Source of the DNA: an uncultured Oscillospiraceae bacterium
Lineage (GTDB): Bacteria; Bacillota; Clostridia; Oscillospirales; Oscillospiraceae
Length of the DNA: 6,128 bases
Assembly (NCBI GenBank): GCA_934567115.1
Contig: CAKTJA010000081.1
Coordinates: 1-6,128 of the forward strand
Direction: 5' to 3'
Notes under the pieces: generated by a model
The model's input: only the letters and a program-made list of their open reading frames with translations
Database searches by the model: none
What the model was told of the DNA's origin: nothing
Part shown: piece after piece, positions 1 through 4,327 of the stretch
Position numbering within the stretch: position 1 is the stretch's first letter
Layout: every line of letters starts with the position of its first letter
Translations under genes and position numbers: made by a program

Positions 1-947
1 GACAGAAGCTTCCCATCTTCTCCGGCTCCGGTCTTCCGCACGCGCAGCTCGCCGCGCAGATCGCGCGTCAGGCGAAGGTGCTTGACGGCGCGAGCAATTT
101 CGCGGTCGTCTTCGCGGCCATCGGCATCACGTTTGAGGAATCGGAGTTTTTCGTCAGCGAGTTCAAGCGCACCGGCGCGATCGACCGTACGGTGCTTTTC
201 ACCAACCTTGCGAACGACCCGGCGGTCGAGCGTATCGCCACGCCGCGCATGGCGCTGACGGCGGCGGAGTATCTGGCGTTTGACTGCGGGATGCACGTGC
301 TGGTCATTTTGACGGACATCACCAACTATGCCGAGGCGCTGCGCGAGATCAGCGCGGCGAAGAAGGAGGTCCCGGGCCGCCGAGGCTATCCCGGCTACCT
401 GTATACCGACCTTGCCACCATGTACGAGCGCGCGGGCCGTCAGGTCGGGAAGGACGGCTCGATCACCATGATCCCGATCCTCACCATGCCCGAGGACGAT
501 AAGACCCACCCCATTCCCGACCTGACCGGTTATATCACCGAGGGGCAGATCATCCTCTCGCGCGAGCTGCACCGCCGGGGCGTTACGCCGCCGGTGGACG
601 TGCTGCCGAGCCTAAGCCGTCTGAAGGACAAGGGAATCGGCGCGGGCCGTACGCGCGAGGATCACGCAAATACCATGAACCAGCTCTTTGCCGCCTATGC
701 GACGGGCAAGGAGAATAAGGAGCTGATGAGCATCCTCGGCGAGTCCGCGCTCAGCCCGACCGACCTGCTCTACGCCAAATTTGCCGACGAGTTTGAAAAG
801 CGCTATGTTTCGCAGGGGGCGGACGAGAACCGCGACATCGAGCAGACGCTCGACCTCGGGTGGGAGCTTTTGAGCATCCTGCCGCGCGGCGAGCTTAAGC
901 GTATCAAGCCGGAGTATATCGACAAGTATATGAAGAAGGCCGAGTAA
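1..947 (+). CDS. ntpB: V-type ATP synthase subunit B (5'-truncated by window edge)
   Basis: This is the non-catalytic nucleotide-binding B subunit of the V1 head of a bacterial V/A-type ATPase. It alternates with catalytic A subunits in the hexamer that couples ATP hydrolysis or synthesis to H+ or Na+ transport. The frame is open from base 3 and reads [20 protein letters not shown] at once, a hallmark of the central domain, so the Met at position 78 is internal and the true start lies upstream. About 314 residues are present; full-length family members have about 460, so roughly the first 145 are missing. Visible family motifs are [13 protein letters not shown], the ITEGQI segment, and LPSLSRL, whose Arg (codon 618-620) corresponds to the B-subunit arginine reaching the catalytic interface. 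The C-terminal helical domain is complete, ending at TAA (945-947). The subunit D gene follows after 13 nt, as in canonical A-B-D operons. The identification is very secure; which ion is transported cannot be told from this part. Confidence 0.97.
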   Translation, partial: QKLPIFSGSGLPHAQLAAQIARQAKVLDGASNFAVVFAAIGITFEESEFFVSEFKRTGAIDRTVLFTNLANDPAVERIATPRMALTAAEYLAFDCGMHVLVILTDITNYAEALREISAAKKEVPGRRGYPGYLYTDLATMYERAGRQVGKDGSITMIPILTMPEDDKTHPIPDLTGYITEGQIILSRELHRRGVTPPVDVLPSLSRLKDKGIGAGRTREDHANTMNQLFAAYATGKENKELMSILGESALSPTDLLYAKFADEFEKRYVSQGADENRDIEQTLDLGWELLSILPRGELKRIKPEYIDKYMKKAE

Positions 948-960
948 GGGGGGGAGCACG

Positions 961-1674
961 ATGCCGACAACTGCCGTCAACCCCACCCGTATGGAGCTTA
1001 CGCGGCTCAAGGGACGGCTCAGGACCGCACAGCGCGGACACAAGCTCCTCAAGGACAAGCGCGACGAGCTGATGAAGCGCTTCATGGATGTGGTGCGCGA
1101 GGAGCGTGAGCTGCGCGCGAAGGTGGAGAAGTCGCTCGAGCGTGCGTACGGCTCGTTCACCGTGGCGAGCGCGCTGATGTCTCCGGAGATGCTTGAGCAG
1201 GCGCTGCTGCGCCCGAAGCAGAGCGTGTCGCTGGAAATGACGTCGCAGAACGTGATGAGCGTCAACGTGCCGCGCTATGAATTCAAGCTCAAAAGCGCCG
1301 AGAGCGGCGACGTTTATCCCTACGGCTTCGCGCAGACCAGCGGCGAGCTGGACGACGCGGTGCGTGAGCTGAGCGAGATCCTGCCGGAGCTTTTGAGGCT
1401 TGCCGAGGCGGAAAAGGCGCTGGCGATGCTTGCCGCGGAGATCGAGCGGACGCGCCGCCGCGTGAACGCGCTGGAATATGTCAAGATGCCGGAGATGCAG
1501 AGAAATATTAAATACATCACGATGAAGCTTGACGAGAATGAGCGCGCGAACACCATTCGCCTGATGAAGGTGAAGGACATGATCCTGAAGGAATCCATCG
1601 AGGAGAAGCGCGCCGAGGACGCGAGGGCCATCAAGGCCTTCGGGGAGTCCGAGGGAGCGTCCGCCGAGGTGTAA
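961..1674 (+). CDS. ntpD: V-type ATP synthase subunit D
   Basis: This is the central rotor shaft subunit of the V/A-ATPase. It is a long antiparallel coiled coil inside the A3B3 head that passes torque to the membrane ring. The 237-residue product has the canonical start PTTAVNPTRMELTRLKGRL and a long charged helix rich in Arg, Lys and Glu (about residues 10-65). A more variable middle follows, then a second long helix (about 150-215, around RRRVNALEYVKMPEMQRNIK) that pairs back on the first. The length is slightly above the usual 200-230 because of a charged, probably disordered tail. The start at 961 has a GGAG (953-956) 4 nt upstream in a G-rich stretch directly after the subunit B stop, which implies cotranscription and probably translational coupling. 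No further ATPase gene follows; a hairpin-rich region with a T-run comes next, so this is probably the operon's last gene. Confidence 0.96.
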   Translation: MPTTAVNPTRMELTRLKGRLRTAQRGHKLLKDKRDELMKRFMDVVREERELRAKVEKSLERAYGSFTVASALMSPEMLEQALLRPKQSVSLEMTSQNVMSVNVPRYEFKLKSAESGDVYPYGFAQTSGELDDAVRELSEILPELLRLAEAEKALAMLAAEIERTRRRVNALEYVKMPEMQRNIKYITMKLDENERANTIRLMKVKDMILKESIEEKRAEDARAIKAFGESEGASAEV

Positions 1675-1716
1675 GGACGCGGCCCTGCCGCACTTCTACC
1701 GCTTCTGCGATGGGAC

Positions 1717-1754
1717 AAACGGTACTGCCCGGCTTATGCCGGGCAGTACCGTTT
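1717..1754. repeat. Perfect 17-bp palindrome, copy 1 of a duplicated hairpin
   Basis: The arms are 1717-1733 (aaacggtactgcccggc) and 1738-1754, its exact reverse complement, around a 4-nt loop ttat. It begins 43 nt after the subunit D stop. Only three Ts end the stem and there is no longer T-run, so as a plus-strand intrinsic terminator it is weak. As an RNA fold it is very stable and could protect the 3' end of the ATPase mRNA. The core 1718-1752 recurs at 1918-1952 with one base change (G at 1743, A at 1943). Confidence 0.9.
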
Positions 1755-1847
1755 GAGACTGTTGATAATGTGGCGGACTCCCCGCAACGGTAAGGAAGAG
1801 TGTGCGCGGGAAACCCAAGAAGGGTGTCCTGCGCTATTGAAATCAAT

Positions 1848-1880
1848 AGTTTTCAGAGCTTTTTCGAAGCTCTGAAAACT
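1848..1880. repeat. Inverted repeat, 14-bp stem, between the duplicated palindromes
   Basis: The arms are 1848-1861 (agttttcagagctt) and 1867-1880 (aagctctgaaaact), a perfect match around a 5-nt loop. A smaller hairpin, ctattg/caatag with loop aaat (1834-1849), overlaps its first two bases, so the two compete. No T-run follows on either strand. The function is unknown; it forms part of the hairpin array at 1717-1952. Confidence 0.85.
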
Positions 1881-1884
1881 TGCT

Positions 1885-1916
1885 CAGCGTGTCGAAAAGA
1901 CTTTTTCGATACGCTG
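1885..1916. repeat. Inverted repeat, 14-bp stem with one G-U pair
   Basis: The arms are 1885-1898 (cagcgtgtcgaaaa) and 1903-1916 (ttttcgatacgctg) around a 4-nt loop gact. All pairs are Watson-Crick except one G-U when read as plus-strand RNA; on the minus strand that position would be a C-A mismatch, so the plus-strand RNA folds better. It lies 4 nt after the previous stem and 2 nt before the next. Confidence 0.85.
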
Positions 1917-1918
1917 GA

Positions 1919-1960
1919 ACGGTACTGCCCGGCTTATGCCGGACAGTACCGTCCTTTTTT
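1919..1960 (+). terminator. Probable rho-independent terminator of the V-ATPase operon; palindrome copy 2
   Basis: The stem 1919-1933/1938-1952 has 15 positions with one C-A mismatch (1928/1943) and the same ttat loop as the copy at 1717-1754. It is followed by cctttttt (1953-1960), giving the GC-stem plus T-run layout of a plus-strand intrinsic terminator. It lies about 245 nt beyond the subunit D stop, so the operon mRNA would carry the whole hairpin array in its 3' untranslated end. On the minus strand there is no T-run after the stem, so it is not a good terminator for the convergent lipoprotein gene. Confidence 0.75.
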
Positions 1961-1976
1961 GCCGGAGCCTATGGGC

Positions 1977-2062
1977 GCTTCCCGGTTCCGCCGGGGAAGC
2001 ATCATGGGCGCGTTTCACTCTGCGTGGCTGCGGTCCCGGTCCCTGCCCGCATTTTCATGCGG
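1977..2062 (-). terminator. Weak hairpins just downstream of the lipoprotein gene
   Basis: In the minus direction the lipoprotein stop is followed by a 6-bp stem with a GAAA tetraloop (2047-2062, ccgcat/atgcgg arms) and then a longer GC stem (1977-2000, gcttccc/gggaagc arms with extra GG/CC pairs and one bulge). Neither is followed by a T-run. They may slow polymerase or stabilise the mRNA end, but they are not textbook intrinsic terminators. An 8-base direct repeat, atgggcgc (1971-1978 and 2004-2011), flanks the longer stem. Confidence 0.35.
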
Positions 2063-2067
2063 CCTCA

Positions 2068-2931
2068 TCACAGCGTAATGGCTTCGTCGTAGACAATGGA
2101 GACGGAGGGATAGGCGGACTGGAGCTTATCGCGGAAGGTGTTGATCAGAGTTTCATTGCCGTACATGGAGATGACATACTGATCCATTGCCGCAATGACG
2201 AGCTTATCAGGGAAGCCGCACATCCAGTGCTTGCCCTGAATGGCTGTGCGCAGATCGTCCGCAAGCTTGGAAGCGTCCTGCGCCTCAACGGTGTGGAACG
2301 CGCCGCAGGTGAAGGTGTTCAGATTCATCATGTGCAGGAGCGAAGCCGCGCCGTCGATGAGCGAAGCGTCTTCCGTCGGGAAGGTCAGAAGATGGCTGAG
2401 GCTGTCCGTGTTGCTGACGTCCACAAGTACCGGAGCGTTTTCGGCGGCGGGGAACTTTTCATCATCTCCGTAGGCGTTCCAGACCGCCATGAGGATGGCC
2501 AGCGTGTCATCCGATGTTGCGGCGGACCCATCCTCCGCAGGCTGCTCAGGCGTGGGCGTTTCTGCCGGTGTTTCGGCGGGCTTTTCCTCTGTGGGCTGTT
2601 CGGGCGCGGGCGTTTCGGCGGGCTTCCCGGCAGGCTTTTCCTCGGCGGGCTTTTCAGCGGGCTTGGTCTCAGGCTGTTTTTCCGGCTGTTTTTCAGGTTC
2701 TTTCTCGGATTCGGGCTTGACCTCCTCCGTGGGAGGCTGCTCCTCCGGCTGCTGTTCCGGTTCGGCAGGGTCGTCAGGCTGTTCGCTTTCCTTGTCGGCC
2801 GGCGCGCCGCCGGTCCCCTGTTCCTGCGGGGGAACGGCGTCTGGCGTTGCCGGGTCGTTGGTTTTACTGCCGCAGGCGGTGAGGGACAGGATAAGGCTCA
2901 GGGTCAGTAGAATGGTCAATAGTCGTTTCAT
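2068..2931 (-). CDS. Secreted lipoprotein with Pro/Glu/Lys-rich tether and DUF4358-like C-terminal domain
   Basis: The 287-residue product begins MKRLLTILLTLSLILSLTAC. This is a type II signal peptide with lipobox L-T-A-C, so Cys20 should be lipidated and the rest should lie outside the membrane. I chose the start at 2931 over an in-frame Met 13 codons upstream because AAGGAGA lies at ideal distance before it and the signal peptide then begins properly. Residues 21-138 are a low-complexity tether dominated by Pro, Glu, Lys and Ala, with near-repeats built on EEKPAETPAPEQP. Residues 139-287 form a folded domain with LMAVWNAYGDDEKFP near its start and GKHWMCGFPDKLVIAAMDQY near its end. This pattern resembles DUF4358 lipoproteins common in clostridia (a moderate-confidence call, not verified). 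Cys209 and Cys238 could form a disulfide. I saw no clear promoter and no operon partner. The biological role is unknown. Confidence 0.88.
   Translation of the reverse strand: MKRLLTILLTLSLILSLTACGSKTNDPATPDAVPPQEQGTGGAPADKESEQPDDPAEPEQQPEEQPPTEEVKPESEKEPEKQPEKQPETKPAEKPAEEKPAGKPAETPAPEQPTEEKPAETPAETPTPEQPAEDGSAATSDDTLAILMAVWNAYGDDEKFPAAENAPVLVDVSNTDSLSHLLTFPTEDASLIDGAASLLHMMNLNTFTCGAFHTVEAQDASKLADDLRTAIQGKHWMCGFPDKLVIAAMDQYVISMYGNETLINTFRDKLQSAYPSVSIVYDEAITL
2518..2871 (-). repeat. Low-complexity tether coding region of the lipoprotein
   Basis: This codes for residues 21-138, almost entirely Pro, Glu, Lys, Ala, Thr and Gln. The protein-level near-repeats EEKPAETPAPEQPT and EEKPAETPAETPTPEQPA show in the DNA as imperfect tandem repeats, so length variation between strains is likely. 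Tethers of this kind usually span the peptidoglycan layer and hold a domain away from the membrane; that role is inferred here. The repetitive composition also creates long open frames on the opposite strand, which I do not regard as genes. Confidence 0.8.
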
Positions 2932-3149
2932 AAGTATCTCCTTTGCTTGCGCATGGCGGTCGTTCGCCACGGTTGTATTCGTTTAGACGGAAAAACCGAA
3001 AAAAAGTTCCGCAGACCGCCGCCTGTTTTGACGCATGCAAAAAATGGTGCAATGCGGCGGCGCCGACCGAAGACCGGATGTAAAAGCGTGGCCCTGTGCG
3101 CGATGCGCATATTTGCGCTTGCGCCGAGGTGAAAAAAGTGCCGATAAAG
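2932..3149. other. Short gap between tRNA-Leu terminator and lipoprotein gene
   Basis: About 220 nt separate the lipoprotein start from the hairpin behind the tRNA. Read toward the lipoprotein (minus strand) it carries T-rich runs around 2990-3008 and the Shine-Dalgarno just before 2931. A TACAAC at a plausible distance has no convincing -35, so I do not call a promoter. Small GC palindromes (for example gcgca/tgcgc near 3106-3120) are too short to interpret. No gene is seen. Confidence 0.5.
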
Positions 3150-3189
3150 CCGGGGACCCCGCAAGCCGTTTCGCTTGCGGGGTCCCCGG
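3130..3189 (-). terminator. Terminator hairpin downstream of tRNA-Leu
   Basis: A perfect 17-bp stem has arms 3150-3166 (ccggggaccccgcaagc) and 3173-3189 with a 6-nt loop. It starts 2 nt after the CCA end of the tRNA in the minus direction. The minus strand then reads ctttatcggcactttttt, so U-rich sequence follows, although the longest T-run is about 13 nt beyond the stem. It most likely terminates the tRNA transcript and marks its 3' end for processing. Confidence 0.75.
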
Positions 3190-3191
3190 TA

Positions 3192-3275
3192 TGGTGCGCC
3201 GGAAGGGACTCGAACCCACACGCTGAAAGCACGGGAACCTAAATCCCGCATGTCTGCCAATTCCATCACAGGCGC
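3192..3275 (-). tRNA. tRNA-Leu (anticodon UAG), CCA encoded
   Basis: Read on the minus strand this is an 84-nt class II tRNA. The acceptor starts GCGCCTG, followed by TG and the D arm ATGG with AATTGGCAGAC. The anticodon stem CGGGA/TCCCG encloses the loop TTTAGGT (anticodon TAG, reading CUA and other CUN leucine codons). A long variable arm GCT-TTC-AGC follows, then T loop TTCGAGT, discriminator A and encoded CCA. The D-arm sequence and long variable arm match leucine tRNAs. Two stem positions do not pair as written: U-C at the sixth acceptor pair (GCGCCTG against CCGGCGC) and U-U at the second T-stem pair (GTGGG against CCCTT). All recognition features and a strong promoter are intact, so I regard it as functional, with a caveat noted in the findings. 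It stands alone, not in a tRNA cluster. Confidence 0.93.
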
Positions 3276-3358
3276 ATATTCGGTTGCTGCGGACACGCCA
3301 GGGGTACAGGCCCCTGTGTCCGCAGCCGGAGACACGTTTTGCGGCCTCCGGCTGTACC
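3276..3358 (-). other. Structured leader of the tRNA-Leu transcript
   Basis: Between the predicted transcription start (about 3357) and the tRNA 5' end lies a leader of about 82 nt able to form competing structures. Hairpin P1 pairs 3346-3354 with 3323-3331 (9 bp, cagccggag/ctccggctg). Hairpin P2 pairs 3316-3326 with 3286-3296 (11 bp) and continues with 3311-3315/3300-3304 (5 bp) around the loop at 3305-3310. A long-range pairing joins 3352-3359 with 3302-3309 (8 bp, gggtacag/ctgtaccc). P2 overlaps P1 by four bases and uses the same bases as the long-range pairing. Whether this only guides tRNA processing or is regulatory cannot be decided from sequence. Confidence 0.5.
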
Positions 3359-3363
3359 CGACC

Positions 3364-3392
3364 ATTATAGCACAGCGGAGGCCGGGCGGCAA
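3364..3392 (-). promoter_or_regulatory. Sigma-A promoter of tRNA-Leu with extended -10
   Basis: On the minus strand, TTGCCG (3387-3392) is followed after exactly 17 nt by the perfect -10 TATAAT (3364-3369). An upstream TG one base before the -10 (TGCTATAAT) makes it an extended -10 element. The expected start is near 3357, about 82 nt before the tRNA. A strong promoter of this kind fits a stable RNA gene. Confidence 0.85.
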
Positions 3393-3547
3393 GTGAAAAA
3401 ATGCCGTTTGCCCGTGCCGGCGACGGTGGAACAAAAACGCGCGCCGCCCTGTTCGGCAGACCTCCGAAAGCGGAGGCTCCGGGAGGGAAGCCGCCACGCC
3501 TTCCGCGAAGGCGAATCTCGAAAAATTTTAAGCTTTCATCTTTGTCA
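3393..3547. other. Spacer between the divergent tRNA-Leu and pspA promoters
   Basis: This is noncoding. It contains two small hairpins: cctccg/cggagg with an aaag loop (3461-3476) and gccttc/gaaggc with a cgc loop (3498-3512). An AT-rich tract, aaaaattttaa (about 3531-3541), lies just upstream of the pspA -35 and may act as an UP element. Short open frames across this region lack ribosome binding sites and look random. Confidence 0.5.
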
Positions 3548-3576
3548 TTGACATTTATTCCCGCAGAACATAAAAT
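3548..3576 (+). promoter_or_regulatory. Near-consensus sigma-A promoter of the pspA operon
   Basis: A perfect -35 TTGACA (3548-3553), a 17-nt spacer and the -10 TAAAAT (3571-3576, one mismatch from TATAAT) give a very strong housekeeping-type promoter. It lies about 70 nt before the pspA ATG, with an AT-rich tract upstream. No sigma-54 element is visible, so control is unlike the enterobacterial PspF system. High basal expression is expected unless a repressor or the leader RNA limits it. Confidence 0.9.
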
Positions 3577-3590
3577 AAATATACGGAGGC

Positions 3591-3628
3591 GGCTGCGATA
3601 GACAGGGCGGTCGCAGCCGATACTGTCT
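3591..3628 (+). promoter_or_regulatory. pspA leader hairpin / possible H-type pseudoknot
   Basis: A perfect 8-bp stem pairs ggctgcga (3591-3598) with tcgcagcc (3611-3618). Its 12-nt loop contains agacag (3600-3605), which is complementary to ctgtct (3623-3628) just 3' of the stem, the topology of an H-type pseudoknot. The second stem ends 2 nt before the purine-rich Shine-Dalgarno aaaggaaag (3631-3639) of pspA, so folding could affect ribosome access. The hairpin itself is clear; the pseudoknot is an inference, and the 4-nt loop crossing the 8-bp stem is tight. Confidence 0.5.
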
Positions 3629-3646
3629 TGAAAGGAAAGAAGAAGC

Positions 3647-4324
3647 ATGGGGATCTTATCTCGTTTTTCGGACATCGTTTCCGCTAACATCAACGCGCTG
3701 CTGGACAAGGCGGAGGACCCGTCGAAGATGATCGACCAGTACCTGCGCAACGCGATGGACGATCTGGCTCAGGTCAAGCAGGAGACTGCCTCCGTCATGG
3801 CGGAGGAGAGCCGCTGCAAGCGCATGGTGGACGACGCGCAGGCAGAGGTGGACAAGTATGCCGGGCTTGCCAAAAAGGCGCTTCAGAGCGGCAGCGAGAG
3901 CGACGCGCGTGTTTTTATCGCCGAGAAGCAGAAGGCGGAGACGCGCCTTGCCGCGATCCTTCCTACATATGAGGCGGCGAAGGCCAACGCCGACAAGATG
4001 CGCCAGATGCACGACAAGCTGCAAAGCGACATCGAGCAGCTCCGCGCGCGCCGCAACAACATTAAGGCGACGGTTGCCGTCGCCAAGACGCAGGAGCGCG
4101 TGAACAAGGCGTCCGACGCGATGGACAACTCCGGCCGCTCGATCGCCGCGTTTGAGCGCATGGAGGAGAAGGCGAACCGGATGCTCGACGAGGCGAATGC
4201 CAGAGCCGCGCTGAACGAAAAGCCGGTCAGCGAGGCGGACCGGCTTGCCGCGAAGTACGGCGGCGCTTCCGACGCTTCCGTTGACGATGAGCTGGCCCGT
4301 ATGAAGGCCGAGCTTGGGGTGTAA
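3647..4324 (+). CDS. pspA: PspA/IM30 family membrane-remodelling protein
   Basis: This is a 225-residue member of the PspA/Vipp1/LiaH family, bacterial relatives of ESCRT-III. These proteins assemble into rods or rings on the cytoplasmic face of the membrane and stabilise it under envelope stress. The N-terminal amphipathic helix (MGILSRFSDIVSANINALLD, residues 1-20) binds lipid. The family signature EDPSKMIDQY follows at about 23-32, then a long alpha-helical hairpin with heptad character (about 27-175) and a C-terminal acidic helical segment ending DDELARMKAEL. The length is typical. The start is fixed by the match to the family N terminus and by aaaggaaag about 8-16 nt upstream. It is first in a two-gene operon; the next ATG lies 3 nt after its TAA. 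No pspF, pspB, pspC or liaRS gene lies within the window. The family call is secure; the particular stress it answers is unknown. Confidence 0.95.
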   Translation: MGILSRFSDIVSANINALLDKAEDPSKMIDQYLRNAMDDLAQVKQETASVMAEESRCKRMVDDAQAEVDKYAGLAKKALQSGSESDARVFIAEKQKAETRLAAILPTYEAAKANADKMRQMHDKLQSDIEQLRARRNNIKATVAVAKTQERVNKASDAMDNSGRSIAAFERMEEKANRMLDEANARAALNEKPVSEADRLAAKYGGASDASVDDELARMKAELGV

Positions 4325-4327
4325 GCC

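Larger units (their letters stand above)
1675..2067. other. Gene-free convergent intergenic region packed with hairpins
   Basis: This gap of nearly 400 nt separates two convergent genes, subunit D (plus) and the lipoprotein (minus). Short open frames exist in it, but none has a credible ribosome binding site or protein-like composition. The content is structural: hairpins at 1717-1754, 1834-1849, 1848-1880, 1885-1916, 1919-1952, 1977-2000 and 2047-2062. The stretch 1755-1833 between the first and second hairpins contains smaller self-complementary bits (for example ggg-aaa-ccc around 1808-1816) and I do not recognise it. Confidence 0.8.

Noticed and set aside
78..80. Methionine codon as the start of the ATPase B gene
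   Set aside because: The frame is open upstream to base 3 and encodes conserved subunit B sequence, so the real start lies outside the window.
612..1265. 217-residue minus-strand open frame across the ATPase B/D junction
   Set aside because: It lies opposite two clear family members with conserved motifs. It arises from GC-rich codon bias and has no recognisable domain.
1762..1770. DnaA-box-like tgttgataa (one mismatch)
   Set aside because: It is a single degenerate site with no cluster and no dnaA or other origin gene nearby, so chance is sufficient.
1717..1952. CRISPR-like repeat pair
   Set aside because: There are only two copies, the unit is a perfect palindrome, the spacing is about 165 nt and no cas gene is present.
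1936..2910. 324-residue plus-strand open frame opposite the lipoprotein gene
   Set aside because: Its composition (Gly/Leu/Phe/Arg runs) is the mirror of the Pro/Glu/Lys tether repeats and it begins inside the terminator. The minus-strand frame has a Shine-Dalgarno, signal peptide and lipobox, so this is a shadow.
2968..2970. Upstream Met codon as the lipoprotein start
   Set aside because: It would add 13 residues including charged ones before the signal peptide, and the good Shine-Dalgarno is positioned for 2931 instead.
3192..3275. tRNA as an integration site for a mobile island
   Set aside because: No integrase, no direct repeat of the tRNA 3' end and no atypical gene block is visible on either side within the window.
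2983..3750. 255-residue minus-strand open frame across the tRNA, both promoters and the pspA start
   Set aside because: It overlaps a tRNA, two promoters and a conserved coding start, and its Arg-rich composition looks like a random GC-rich frame.
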